From the NCBI RefSeq assembly GCF_003671765.1, contig NZ_QPIB01000003.1, forward strand, positions 60,095 through 124,094: a DNA stretch of 64,000 nt. Reading direction: 5' to 3'. The notes under the pieces were generated by a model, which ran no database searches, was not told where the DNA came from, and worked only from the letters and a program-made list of their open reading frames with translations. This document shows positions 8,381 to 17,250 of the stretch, piece by piece. Both the position numbers and the translations under genes were made by a program. Positions within the stretch are counted from its first letter, which is position 1; each line of letters begins with the position of its first letter. This stretch comes from Xenophilus sp. E41 (GTDB taxonomy: Bacteria > Pseudomonadota > Gammaproteobacteria > Burkholderiales > Burkholderiaceae_C).

Positions 8381-8635
8381 ATGGCCCTCATCGCCTGTCC
8401 CGAATGCGGCCACCAGGTCTCGACCCTGGCCAGGAGCTGCCCTTCCTGCGGCGCGCCGGTGGCGGCCGCGCCCGCCGACGCACCGCCGCGGCGCGAGCCG
8501 GTCGTCACCGCCGGCCTGCTGGGCAAGGTGGTCGCGGCCATCGCCGCCTGGCTGGTCGTGCCCTGGGTGGTGCGCATGGTCGCCTTCGTCGCCGGCATCG
8601 TGATGCTGATCGTGATGTTCGCTTCCGCGCGCTGA
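8381..8635 (+). CDS. zinc-ribbon membrane protein
   Basis: An 84-residue protein with a zinc-ribbon at the N-terminus (Cys6, Cys9, Cys20, Cys23 in CPECG and CPSCG pairs), a short proline-rich linker and one long or two short hydrophobic helices (about 48-80). GGAGA at 8372-8376 precedes the ATG. The ribbon would be cytoplasmic. It closes the plus-strand run that begins with the repeat proteins, 26 bases after the OmpA-like gene, so it is probably co-transcribed. Its function is unknown. Such small ribbon-plus-helix proteins are common and need not belong to the secretion system. Confidence 0.75.
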   Translation: MALIACPECGHQVSTLARSCPSCGAPVAAAPADAPPRREPVVTAGLLGKVVAAIAAWLVVPWVVRMVAFVAGIVMLIVMFASAR

Positions 8636-8650
8636 GGGCGCTGGAGATTC

Positions 8651-8709
8651 AAGCCAAATCGGCCTGCGGCGCCCGTCCTGCTTGCGCGGGCAGCTATGAA
8701 TTCGATAGC
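8651..8709. repeat. REP-like repeat, copy 1
   Basis: A GCGGCGCCCG...CGCGGGCAGCTAT...GATAGC element of the family described at 31583. It fills the gap after the zinc-ribbon gene and contributes the last codons and the TAG stop (8694-8696) of the minus-strand MFS gene. Confidence 0.7.
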
Positions 8710-9944
8710 GAGAGGCGCTGCGCCAACACCAGCGCAATCACGGCCACCACGCTGGCCGACAGCAGCACCCACAGTCCCGCCGTGTAGCCGCCCACCGGCT
8801 GCCACAGCACGCCCAGCAGCCACGGCGCGACGGCTCGCGCCACGGCAGTGGGCAGCCCCAGCGCCCCATTGAGCGTGGCCACGTGCGCGCGGCTCACGTA
8901 CTGCGCGATGGCCGTGCCCTTCACGATCGTCAGCATCCCGTTGCCCATGCCGTAGAAGGCCACGAAGAGCAGGGCCGCCCAGGTGTGGCCCGCGCCGGCG
9001 AGCAGGGCCGCCAGGCCGACCGGGATCAGGCAGGGGATGAGGCGGTTGGCCAGGTGCAGGTCGAAGCGGTGCTCGAAGACGTAGAGCAGCGCACGCCCCA
9101 GCACCTGCACGGCACCGATGCTCGCCGGCACCGCGATCGCCCACGATTCGGCCAGGCCCGCGCCGCGCAGCAGGCTCACCATGTGCGGCGGCAGCGCGGC
9201 GGTCACCGCCATCAGCAGCACCACGAACACGCCGATGAGCAAGAAGGGCGCGCTGCGCAGATGGGCACGCAGGCCCGGGTCGGCCTCGGCGTCGGTCGGT
9301 GCCGCGGCCGCCAGTGCCGCGGGCGGCGCGCCGCGCAGCCAGTGGAAGTGCAGCGGCGCGCACACCAGCAGATGCACGGCGGCCAGCCCCAGCACGGTCA
9401 TGCGCCAGCCCGCGTGCGCCACGCCCCAGGCCACGAGCGGGATGAACACCGTGCTCGCCAGCCCGCCCAGGAAAGTCAGCGTGATGATGGCGCGCCGGAA
9501 GTCGAGCGGAAAGCGCCGCGTGACCACCGCGAAGGCCGGGTTGTAGAGCGTGCCGGCGAGGCCCAGTCCCAGCACCGTCCATGCGGCATAGAAGCTCCAC
9601 AGGCCGCTCGCCAGGCTGTGCAGCAGCAGCCCTGCGACCAGCAGCAGCGAGCCGCCCGTCATCACCGCGCGTTCGTGCCCGCGGTCGATCCACCGGCCCA
9701 CCGGCCAGGCCATCACGCCCTCGGCCAGCAGCGCCAGGCTGAAGGCCAGCGAGGACTGCGCGCGCGTGAGGCCCAGCGACTGCTCCACCGGCTCCAGCAG
9801 CACGCCGAAGCCGTAGAAGATGCTGCCCCAGCTGATGAGCTGGCCCACCGACAGCCAGGCGACGAGGCGGCGGTCGTAGCGGGTCGGGATCACGGGGCGG
9901 CGGCGAGGTGAATGGGATCGAGCTGCGATGGTATAGACCCCCAT
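8694..9944 (-). CDS. MFS transporter
   Basis: A 12-helix major facilitator of 416 aa if translated from the ATG at 9944; a GTG at 9893 (then IPTRYDRRLVAWLSV) gives 399 aa and may be the real start, since neither has a good Shine-Dalgarno site. Helix 1 carries GQLISWGSIFYGFG. The loop 2-3 signature region reads MAWPVGRWIDRGHER, and a charged cytoplasmic loop lies near residues 205-225. This resembles the proton-driven MFS class often annotated as monocarboxylate/oxalate-type or YbfB-like; the substrate is unknown. The open frame extends far upstream but there it is antisense to the ORF6N gene. The C-terminus runs into a repeat element that provides the stop codon. Confidence 0.85.
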   Translation of the reverse strand: MGVYTIAARSHSPRRRPVIPTRYDRRLVAWLSVGQLISWGSIFYGFGVLLEPVEQSLGLTRAQSSLAFSLALLAEGVMAWPVGRWIDRGHERAVMTGGSLLLVAGLLLHSLASGLWSFYAAWTVLGLGLAGTLYNPAFAVVTRRFPLDFRRAIITLTFLGGLASTVFIPLVAWGVAHAGWRMTVLGLAAVHLLVCAPLHFHWLRGAPPAALAAAAPTDAEADPGLRAHLRSAPFLLIGVFVVLLMAVTAALPPHMVSLLRGAGLAESWAIAVPASIGAVQVLGRALLYVFEHRFDLHLANRLIPCLIPVGLAALLAGAGHTWAALLFVAFYGMGNGMLTIVKGTAIAQYVSRAHVATLNGALGLPTAVARAVAPWLLGVLWQPVGGYTAGLWVLLSASVVAVIALVLAQRLSLSNS

Positions 9945-9976
9945 GTGATGCGCCGCGCGGTGCGCGTGCTCGTGTG

Positions 9977-10576
9977 CTACTTCCTGCCGTGCGCCTTCGG
10001 TGTCTTCCTGTCTTGCGGCGTGACGAACCCGATGGGCCGCTTGTGCGGCTCGGGCGGTGTGGTGAGGGCGCGGATGGCCTCGAAGATCTGTCGCAGTTGA
10101 TGGCGCGTGTTGCGGCTGAAGGTGTCGTGGGCCAGCTCCAGCCCCTCGGTCCTGTCCTCCAGCTCGGCCAGGCGCTTGGCCAGGTCCGCGTGTGTGGCGG
10201 CAAGAGCTCGCACCCGCACGAAGGTGCGCATGATCTCGATGTTCACCGCGATGGCGCGTGTGCTGCCCAGCACCGAAGACAGCATGGCCACGCCCTGTTC
10301 GGTGAAGGCATACGGTGCCGTCCGCCGGCCGCCACGGCCGTTTGAGGTCACAGTCTGTGACCTCAAAGTTCTCCACTCCTCGGGCGAGAGTTGGAACATG
10401 AAATCCGGCGGGAAACGTTCGATGTTGCGTTTCACCGCCTGTACCAGGACCTTGGTCTGCACGTCGTAGAGCGCCGCCAGATCGGCGTCCAACATCACGC
10501 GCTGCGCGCGCAGGTCCAGGATGCGCCCCTCGATGCGCGGCCGAAAAGCGCTGTCCGTCGTTTTTGGTGTCGTCAT
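9977..10576 (-). CDS. ORF6N-domain DNA-binding protein
   Basis: A 199-residue protein. Residues about 12-100 are an ORF6N domain (RVMLDADLAALYDVQTKVL, QAVKRNIERFPPDFMFQL and the signature APYAFTEQGVAMLSSVL). The C-terminal half is a coiled coil (about 120-165). ORF6N domains are found in phage and plasmid regulators, often fused to KilA-C or Bro domains; free-standing chromosomal copies like this are widespread and uncharacterised. GGGAG lies 7-11 bases before the ATG. No other phage genes are visible nearby. It probably binds DNA; the target is unknown. Confidence 0.85.
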   Translation of the reverse strand: MTTPKTTDSAFRPRIEGRILDLRAQRVMLDADLAALYDVQTKVLVQAVKRNIERFPPDFMFQLSPEEWRTLRSQTVTSNGRGGRRTAPYAFTEQGVAMLSSVLGSTRAIAVNIEIMRTFVRVRALAATHADLAKRLAELEDRTEGLELAHDTFSRNTRHQLRQIFEAIRALTTPPEPHKRPIGFVTPQDRKTPKAHGRK

Positions 10577-10636
10577 GGGTTCCCGCTCCCTGGTTCGTTG
10601 TTTTGGACGCCCTCTAACTTTGCTTCGATCGCTTCT

Positions 10637-12193
10637 TCATTTCCTTGCCCCCTCGTCGAGCACACGCCGGTACTGCATCGCCTCGGCCACATGCGCGACT
10701 GCGATCGCCTCGGCGCCCGCGAGGTCGGCGATGGTGCGCGCCACCTTGAGCGCGCGGTGGGCGGCGCGGGCGCTCCAGCCCAGGCGGGCGGCGGCGTTGC
10801 GCAGGAAGGCGAGGGCGGCGGCATCGAGCGCGGCATGGGTGTCGATGTCCGCCCCTTGCAGCGCCTGGTTGGCGCAGCCCTGGCGGGCCAGGGCGCGCTC
10901 GCGCGCCCCGACCACGCGCGTGCGCACCGCCGCGCTGGGCTCGCCGGCGGGGGCGGCCAGCAATTCGTCGGGCGCGACGGCGGGCACCTCGATGTGCAGG
11001 TCGATGCGGTCGAGCAGTGGGCCGCTCAGCCGGCCCTGGTAGCGCGCGACCTGGTCTGGCGTGCAGCGGCAGGCCTTGTGCGACGAGCCGCGGAAGCCGC
11101 AGGGGCAGGGGTTCATGGCCGCGACGAGCTGGAAGCGGGCCGGGAACTCGGCGCGCCGCGCGGCGCGTGCGATGGTGATGTGGCCGGTCTCGAGCGGTTC
11201 GCGCAGCGCCTCCAATGCACTGCGCGGGAACTCGGGCAGCTCGTCGAGGAAGAGCACGCCGTGGTGGGCCAGCGAGATCTCGCCCGGTCGCGGGGGCGAG
11301 CCGCCGCCGACCAGGGCGACGGCGCTGGCCGAGTGGTGGGGCGCGGCGAGCGGGCGCTGCAGGAAGCGGCCGAGGTCGAAGCGCCCGGCCAGGCTGGCGA
11401 TGGCGGCGGACTCCAGCGCCTCGTCGACCGACAGCGGCGGCAGCAGGCCGACGAAGCGCTGGGCCAGCATCGACTTGCCGGCGCCGGGCGGCCCGACCAT
11501 GAGCAGGCTGTGTCCGCCCGCGGCCGCGATCTCCAGCACGCGGCGGGCGGCGGCGTGGCCCTTCACGTCCAGCAGGTCCGGACCGGCCGGCGCCTCGGCG
11601 GCCGCCGCTGCGGGCATGCGCGACCACCCGTCCGTGCCGCCGCCGGCCAGGGCCTCCTGCGCCGCCGCGCCGTCGGGTGGAAGGAAGCGCTGGACCACAT
11701 CGAGCAGGTGGCGTGCGCCATAGACCTCGATCGACGGCACCAGCGCTGCCTCGCGGGCGCTGGCCATCGGCAGGACCAGCCGCGTAGCGGCGTCCTCCCC
11801 GTGTAACGTCAGCGCCATGGCCAGGGCGCCGCGCACCGGCCGCAGTTCGCCAGACAGCGACAGCTCGCCGGCGAATTCGTGCCCGGCCAGCCGGTCGGCA
11901 TCGATCTGTCCGCTGGCCGCCAGGATGCCCAGCGCGATCGGCAGGTCGAAGCGGCCCGAGTCCTTGGGCAGGTCGGCCGGCGCCAGGTTCACGGTGATGC
12001 GGCGGCTGTGCGGAAACTCCAGCCCCGCGTTCTGCAAGGCCGAGCGCACTCGCTCGCGCGCCTCCTTGACTTCGACTTCCGCCAGTCCGACCAGCGTGAA
12101 GCTCGGCAGGCCATTGGCCAGATGCACCTCAACGGTGACTGGCGCAGCCACAAGCCCCAACAGCGCACGGCTGCGCACCAAACACAGACTCAT
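10637..12193 (-). CDS. comM: YifB/ComM-family AAA+ ATPase
   Basis: 518 aa, the usual length. The N-terminal ChlI-like domain starts with the family's typical VRSRALLGLVAAPVTVEVHL. The AAA+ core has Walker A GPPGAGKSM near residue 240, the Walker-B-like LFLDELPEF, a cysteine cluster (CPCGFRG..KACRC) and a C-terminal Mg-chelatase lid with RAAHRALKVARTIADL. In naturally competent bacteria ComM is a hexameric helicase that drives branch migration during integration of transformed DNA; in others its role is less clear. It is divergent from the porin-glnK-amtB unit, with 223 bases between starts. Confidence 0.93.
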   Translation of the reverse strand: MSLCLVRSRALLGLVAAPVTVEVHLANGLPSFTLVGLAEVEVKEARERVRSALQNAGLEFPHSRRITVNLAPADLPKDSGRFDLPIALGILAASGQIDADRLAGHEFAGELSLSGELRPVRGALAMALTLHGEDAATRLVLPMASAREAALVPSIEVYGARHLLDVVQRFLPPDGAAAQEALAGGGTDGWSRMPAAAAAEAPAGPDLLDVKGHAAARRVLEIAAAGGHSLLMVGPPGAGKSMLAQRFVGLLPPLSVDEALESAAIASLAGRFDLGRFLQRPLAAPHHSASAVALVGGGSPPRPGEISLAHHGVLFLDELPEFPRSALEALREPLETGHITIARAARRAEFPARFQLVAAMNPCPCGFRGSSHKACRCTPDQVARYQGRLSGPLLDRIDLHIEVPAVAPDELLAAPAGEPSAAVRTRVVGARERALARQGCANQALQGADIDTHAALDAAALAFLRNAAARLGWSARAAHRALKVARTIADLAGAEAIAVAHVAEAMQYRRVLDEGARK

Positions 12194-12278
12194 TTGTTAT
12201 CCACTCCCTGATTTGGTGCGTTTTTCGGCCCCGGTGCAGGAGGCCTTGCGCACCTGCCGGCACGTCGCCCGGCATTCG

Positions 12279-12297
12279 ATAACGATTTATAACGATT
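12279..12297. repeat. tandem ATAACGATT pair upstream of the sigma-54 promoter
   Basis: Two 9-base direct repeats (12279-12287 and 12289-12297) with a 10-base period, so both copies face the same side of the helix. They lie about 60-80 bases upstream of the -24 element at 12355, where enhancer-binding proteins or IHF act. No NtrC consensus was recognised, so their role is open. Confidence 0.4.
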
Positions 12298-12354
12298 ACG
12301 CCTTTCGCGCCGGCGATGCCGTCGTGTCGCACAAGTTCCCCGACACGTGCAATT

Positions 12355-12370
12355 TGGCACGCTCCCTGCT
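12355..12370 (+). promoter_or_regulatory. sigma-54 (-24/-12) promoter for the porin-glnK-amtB unit
   Basis: TGGCACGCTCCCTGCT matches the RpoN consensus TGGCACN5TTGCW. The invariant GG (12356-12357) and GC (12368-12369) are exactly ten bases apart. Transcription would start near 12381, giving a leader of about 36 bases before the ATG at 12417. Nitrogen control fits the genes downstream. Confidence 0.75.
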
Positions 12371-12416
12371 ATCAGGTGCTCCGACCCCAACACCACCCTT
12401 GCGAGGAGTTCTCCTG

Positions 12417-13316
12417 ATGATGCACCGTTCCGCCGCCCCGACGCTGGTTCTCCTGGCCGTCGCCCTGACCGCGTCCGGCGCAGCGCTGGCCCAGACCGCC
12501 GCGGCCGACGCCCCGGCTCCTGCTGCGTCGCCGCTGACCGCCAACATCACCCTGACCACCAACTACAAGTTCCGCGGGCAGGACCAGGACCAGATCGGCC
12601 ACAACGGCTTCTACAAGACGCGCGGCGTCAAGCCGGCCATCCAGGGCGGCTTCGACTACGCCTTCGGCGACAGCGGCTTCTACGTCGGCAACTGGAACTC
12701 GAGCGTGAACTGGCTCTCGGGCAACAGCATCGAGATGGACTTCTACGGCGGCTACAAATTCAAGGGCGGCCCGATCGACTGGGACGTGGGCGTGCTGACC
12801 TACGTCTACCCCGGCAACAAGAACGGCAACACCACCGAGCTCTACGGCGCCGGCACGTACACCAACGACGTCTTCGGCTCCATCACCGTGAAGTACTCGC
12901 ACACGGTGTCGAAGGACTACTTCGGCTACGCCGGTGCCAACAGCTGGACCTGGTACGCCGACCCCTTCACCTCGCGTCCCTCGGGCCGCAACACCGGCTA
13001 CCTGAACGTCGCCTACAGCAAGGAAATCATTCCGAAGCTGACCCTGAAGGCCGCCGTGGGCTACACCCGCATGAGCAGCGACATCCGCGCCGCCGGCTAC
13101 AAGAGCTACGTCGACTACAACGTCGGCGCCACCTACGACTTCGGCGGCGGCCTGAGCCTGACGGGCTCGGTGCAGGGCGCCAACAAGAAGGACAGCTACC
13201 GCCTGGCCACCGGCAACGGCGTCGACATCTTCGGTGACGGCTCCTTCGTCTACGGCGCGACCTCGCAGTCGGTCAACAAGGCCCGCTTCATCGTGTCGCT
13301 GACCAAGACCTTCTGA
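12417..13316 (+). CDS. TorF-family putative porin
   Basis: 299 aa. GAGGAG at 12403-12408 precedes two adjacent ATGs (12417 and 12420). The signal peptide ends near ALA|Q. The mature protein is a beta-barrel: short alternating strands rich in Y/G/N, opening with LTANITLTTNYKFRGQDQD, the hallmark of the TorF/Gcw_chp family, and ending with a phenylalanine (SLTKTF), the outer-membrane barrel terminus. It is placed directly before glnK and amtB behind the sigma-54 site, so it is probably a nitrogen-regulated outer-membrane channel for small nitrogenous solutes; that substrate is inference. Confidence 0.88.
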   Translation: MMHRSAAPTLVLLAVALTASGAALAQTAAADAPAPAASPLTANITLTTNYKFRGQDQDQIGHNGFYKTRGVKPAIQGGFDYAFGDSGFYVGNWNSSVNWLSGNSIEMDFYGGYKFKGGPIDWDVGVLTYVYPGNKNGNTTELYGAGTYTNDVFGSITVKYSHTVSKDYFGYAGANSWTWYADPFTSRPSGRNTGYLNVAYSKEIIPKLTLKAAVGYTRMSSDIRAAGYKSYVDYNVGATYDFGGGLSLTGSVQGANKKDSYRLATGNGVDIFGDGSFVYGATSQSVNKARFIVSLTKTF

Positions 13317-13721
<405 letters not shown>

Positions 13722-13755
13722 CAACGAAGAAGAAGGCACAAGAGAGCACATCGAC

Positions 13756-15174
13756 ATGAAAAAATTCCTCGTCTCCCTCGCGCTCGGCCTGAGCGTATTG
13801 ACCGCTGGCGTGACCAGCTTCGCGCAGGCACCGGCCGCACCCGCCGCCGCCGAGGCGCCCGCCGCTTCCGCCCCGGCGGCCGCGGCCCCCGCAGCGGCTG
13901 CGCCTGCCGCCGCCGCGCCCGCTGCCGCACCGGCCGCGGCGCCCGCACCCAAGGTCGACTCCGGCGACACCGCCTGGATGCTGACCTCCACGCTGCTGGT
14001 CATCCTGATGACCATCCCCGGCCTGGCCCTGTTCTACGGCGGCCTGGGCCGTTCCAAGAACATGCTGTCGGTGCTGATGCAGGTGTTCGTGATCTTCTCG
14101 CTCATCAGCGTGCTGTGGGCCATCTACGGCTACACCATCGCCTTCACGGGTGAGGGCAGCTTCTTCGGCACGCTCGACAAGATCTTCCTCAAGGGCGTGA
14201 CCCAGGAGACCTTCGGCGCGCTGACGACCATCCCCGAATACGTGTTCATCGCCTTCCAGGGCACCTTCGCCGCCATCACCGTGGCGCTGATCGTCGGCGC
14301 CTTCGCCGAGCGCGCCAAGTTCTCCGGCGTGCTGGTGTTCTCGGTGCTGTGGTTCACCTTCAGCTACCTGCCGATGGCCCACATCGTGTGGGGCGGCGGC
14401 CTGCTGGCCAAGGACGGCGCGCTCGACTTCGCCGGCGGCACCGTGGTGCACATCAACGCCGGTATCGCCGGCCTGGTGGGTGCCTACATGGTCGGCAAGC
14501 GCATCGGCTTCGGCAAGGAAGCCTTCACGCCGCACTCGCTGACGCTGACCATGGTCGGTGCCTCGCTGCTGTGGGTGGGCTGGTTCGGCTTCAACGCCGG
14601 CTCGGCCGGTGCTGCCAACGCACAGGCCGGCCTGGCCTTCGTGAACACCGTGCTGGCCACGGCCGCCGCAGCCCTCGCCTGGATCCTGGGCGAAGCGATG
14701 CACAAGGGCAAGGCCTCGATGCTGGGTGCCGCTTCGGGCGCCGTCGCCGGCCTCGTGGCCGTCACCCCGGCCGCCGGCTTCGTCGGCCCGATGGGTTCGA
14801 TCGTGCTGGGCATCATTGCCGGCTTCGTCTGCCTGTGGGGCGTGGGTGGCCTCAAGCGCATGCTCAAGGCCGACGACGCCTTCGACGTGTTCGGCGTCCA
14901 CGGCGTGGGCGGCATCGTCGGTGCCATCCTGACCGGCGTGTTCGCGGCCCAGAGCCTGGGCGGCACGGGCGGCCCCACCCCCGACACCTTCAGCATGGGC
15001 GGCCAGGTCTGGATCCAGGTCAAGAGCGTGCTGTTCACCATCGTGTGGTCGGGCGTCGTGGCCTTCATCGCCTACAAGATCGCCGACCTGACCGTGGGCC
15101 TGCGTGTGACGGAAGAAGAAGAGCGCGAAGGCCTCGACATCACGTCCCACGGCGAAACCGCCTACAACCGCTGA
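13756..15174 (+). CDS. amtB: ammonium transporter AmtB
   Basis: 472 aa. A cleavable signal peptide (to about residue 24, SFA|Q) is followed by an A/P repeat of about 40 residues, then the 11-helix Amt core from SGDTAWMLTSTLLV. The twin pore histidines are present in VVHINAG and FGVHGVGG. The C-terminal cytosolic tail that binds GlnK is present (GLRVTEEEEREGLDITSHGE). It transports ammonium across the inner membrane as part of the glnK-amtB pair. The long A/P stretch between the signal and helix 1 is longer than in E. coli AmtB; similar linkers are common in betaproteobacteria. Confidence 0.95.
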   Translation: MKKFLVSLALGLSVLTAGVTSFAQAPAAPAAAEAPAASAPAAAAPAAAAPAAAAPAAAPAAAPAPKVDSGDTAWMLTSTLLVILMTIPGLALFYGGLGRSKNMLSVLMQVFVIFSLISVLWAIYGYTIAFTGEGSFFGTLDKIFLKGVTQETFGALTTIPEYVFIAFQGTFAAITVALIVGAFAERAKFSGVLVFSVLWFTFSYLPMAHIVWGGGLLAKDGALDFAGGTVVHINAGIAGLVGAYMVGKRIGFGKEAFTPHSLTLTMVGASLLWVGWFGFNAGSAGAANAQAGLAFVNTVLATAAAALAWILGEAMHKGKASMLGAASGAVAGLVAVTPAAGFVGPMGSIVLGIIAGFVCLWGVGGLKRMLKADDAFDVFGVHGVGGIVGAILTGVFAAQSLGGTGGPTPDTFSMGGQVWIQVKSVLFTIVWSGVVAFIAYKIADLTVGLRVTEEEEREGLDITSHGETAYNR

Positions 15175-15274
15175 TCGCCACCGGGCGGGCCGCTTCGGCA
15201 GGCCCGCCGGTCGCTTGCAACGTACAGAGAACAGATCACCAAAGAGTTTTAGCGAGAGTCTCCTTTGGATGTTC

Positions 15275-15309
15275 GGCCCGCCAGCGCTTGCGCCAGCGGG
15301 CCTTTTTTT
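15275..15309 (+). terminator. rho-independent terminator after amtB
   Basis: GGCCCGC (15275-15281) pairs with GCGGGCC (15296-15302) around a GC-rich inner hairpin, followed by seven T (15303-15309). A second GC hairpin without T-run lies at about 15183-15211. Together they insulate the nitrogen unit from the SMP-30 gene. Confidence 0.75.
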
Positions 15310-15349
15310 GTCTTCGGGTCCTCCCACATGGCAAGCCACAATAGCCCGC

Positions 15350-16261
15350 ATGTGGACGGCCCTCGACAACAGCACCTGCGAGCTCGGCGAATCGCCGTTC
15401 TGGCATCCCCACGAACAATCCCTCTACTGGGTCGACATCGCCGGCAAGGCCCTGCTGCGCACGCGCGGCGCCATCGGGCCGGCCGCCACCGTGGAGCGCT
15501 GGGCCATGCCGCAGGAGCCGGGCTGCATCGCGCCTGCCCGCAGCGGCGGCCTGGTCGTCGCGCTGCGGGACGGCGTCTACCGGGCACGCGAATGGGGCGG
15601 GGCGCTCACCTTGATGGCGCCCGCGCTGCACGATCCTGCGGCGCTGCGCTTCAACGACGGCAAGTGCGACCCGCGCGGGCGCTTCTGGGCCGGCACGCTG
15701 CACGAGCCCAAGACCGCGCGCATCGCCACCCTGTACTGCCTCGACCCGCGCGGGCCGCAGCCCGGCACCCTGCACCCGATGGCCAACGACGCGCTCACGG
15801 CCAACGGCCTGGCCTTCGACGGCGGCACGCTCTACTGGGCCGACACGCCCTCGCATGCGGTCCGGGCCTGGGACTGGGACGCGGCCGGCAACCGGCTCGG
15901 CACCGCGCGCGTGTGGCGCCGCTTCGACGACAAGGCCGAGGCCGCGGCCGCCGGCGTGCCCTACGGCGGCCGACCCGACGGGGCCACGCTGGATGCCCAG
16001 GGCGGCTACTGGGCCGCCATGTACGAAGGCGCCCAGCTGCAGCAGCTCGACCGGGAGGGCCGCACCGTGCGTGCCTGGCCGGTGCCCGTGCAGTGCCCCA
16101 CCATGCCCTGCTTCGGCGGGGAAGACCTGCGCACGCTCTTCGTCACCAGCGCGCGCAAGGGCCGGCCGGCCGACGAGCTGGCGCGCATGCCGGCGTCCGG
16201 CCAGCTGCTGTTCACCCGCACCGAGGCGGCGGGCCGGCCGGTCGACTTCTTCGACGACTGA
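15350..16261 (+). CDS. SMP-30/gluconolactonase family lactonase
   Basis: 303 aa from the ATG at 15350. This start places the family opening CELGESPFWHPHEQSLYWVDI near the N-terminus; the frame runs upstream into the terminator and is not coding there. It is a six-bladed beta-propeller. The metal-site residues are visible as Glu in LGESPFW, the Asn in RFNDGKCDPRGRFWAGT and TANGLAFD, and Asp in GGRPDGATLD. Members hydrolyse sugar lactones such as gluconolactone or L-arabinonolactone. The LysR gene starts 20 bases after the stop. The exact lactone is not predictable. Confidence 0.88.
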   Translation: MWTALDNSTCELGESPFWHPHEQSLYWVDIAGKALLRTRGAIGPAATVERWAMPQEPGCIAPARSGGLVVALRDGVYRAREWGGALTLMAPALHDPAALRFNDGKCDPRGRFWAGTLHEPKTARIATLYCLDPRGPQPGTLHPMANDALTANGLAFDGGTLYWADTPSHAVRAWDWDAAGNRLGTARVWRRFDDKAEAAAAGVPYGGRPDGATLDAQGGYWAAMYEGAQLQQLDREGRTVRAWPVPVQCPTMPCFGGEDLRTLFVTSARKGRPADELARMPASGQLLFTRTEAAGRPVDFFDD

Positions 16262-16280
16262 AGCCCGTCGCCGGCCGCGC

Positions 16281-17195
16281 ATGTCCTTCCGCTCCATCCC
16301 GCCGATCCAGTGCCTCGTCACCTTCGAGGCCCTGGCGCGCCTGCGCAGCGCGAGCCGCACGGCGGACGAGCTGTGCGTCACCGTCAGCGCCGTGAGCCAC
16401 CGCGTGCGCCAGCTCGAGGCGCACGTCGGCTTCAAGCTCTTCGCCCGCGGCGACTTCACGCTCACCGCCGAGGGCGTCGCATACCTGGCCAACGTGCGCG
16501 CGGGGCTGGCGGCCTTCCAGCGGCTGCCTGCGCGCGATGCGGCGCAGCCGGTCACGCGGCTGCGGGTGGCGGTCACGCCGACCTTCGCGCGCACCTACGT
16601 CATGCCGCGGCTGGAGACCTTCCGCACCGCCTACCCGGAGGTGGAACTCACGCTGCAGGTGTCGATCCCGCTGATGGACGTGACGGCCGAGGAGACCGAC
16701 CTCGAGGTGCGCTACGGCACCGGCAACTACACCGACCGCGAGTGGCGCATCGTCAACCCCGACGAGGTCACGCCCGCCTGCAGCCCGGGCTACCTGAGCG
16801 AGCACGGCCCCTTCGCCAACTTCGACACCGAGGCCGAGCTGGCCGAGGCGCGCCTCATCCGCAGCCCGCTGGAGCCCTGGAGCACCTGGTTCGCCGCCTG
16901 CGGCCTGGCGCTGCCCGAGCCGCAGCGCGGCGCCCAGTTCAACGACCTTGGCCTGGTCTACGACGCCGCCGCCAGCGGCTTCGGCGTGGCCCTGGTGCGC
17001 GCCGAGATGGCGGCCGCCTGGTTCGACAGTGGCCGCCTGGTGCGCCTGAGCTCGCGCACCGCGCCGTCGCCGCATGCCAACTACATCTGCTGGCGGCCCG
17101 GCGCCCTGGAGCGCTGGGAGTGCGCGGCCTTCGTCGACTGGCTGCTTCATCGGGATTTCCCGCCCGGCCGCGAAAAAATCTCAAACCCGCGCTGA
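16281..17195 (+). CDS. LysR-family transcriptional regulator (GcvA-like)
   Basis: 304 aa from the ATG at 16281. The N-terminal winged helix-turn-helix covers residues about 8-65 (LVTFEALARLRSASRTADEL, VSHRVRQLEAHVGFKLFARG). The remainder is a type-2 periplasmic-binding effector domain. The HTH and length resemble the GcvA/DsdC subgroup. It sits on the same strand between the lactonase and the lactate permease/glc genes, 148 bases before the permease, so it may control either. Regulation of the glycolate/lactate genes is inferred from position. Confidence 0.88.
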   Translation: MSFRSIPPIQCLVTFEALARLRSASRTADELCVTVSAVSHRVRQLEAHVGFKLFARGDFTLTAEGVAYLANVRAGLAAFQRLPARDAAQPVTRLRVAVTPTFARTYVMPRLETFRTAYPEVELTLQVSIPLMDVTAEETDLEVRYGTGNYTDREWRIVNPDEVTPACSPGYLSEHGPFANFDTEAELAEARLIRSPLEPWSTWFAACGLALPEPQRGAQFNDLGLVYDAAASGFGVALVRAEMAAAWFDSGRLVRLSSRTAPSPHANYICWRPGALERWECAAFVDWLLHRDFPPGREKISNPR

Positions 17196-17207
17196 AGAAA
17201 CTTCAAA

Positions 17208-17250
17208 CGCCCGGCCCGTCGGCACCCCTACAGTGCCGACGGGCCGGGCG
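17208..17250. other. perfect 18-bp hairpin before the lactate permease
   Basis: CGCCCGGCCCGTCGGCAC (17208-17225) is followed by a 7-base loop and its exact complement (17233-17250). There is no T-run, so it is a weak terminator candidate; it lies 93 bases before the permease start and 12 bases after the LysR stop. It may stop LysR transcripts or act as a leader structure. Confidence 0.55.

Noticed and set aside
9977..10576. ORF6N gene as a sign of a prophage
   Set aside because: No integrase, capsid, lysis or attachment-site evidence nearby; flanked by chromosomal genes.
10391..11806. 471-residue plus-strand frame opposite comM
   Set aside because: Shadow frame in high-GC DNA; Q/R/A/G-rich and unlike any protein.
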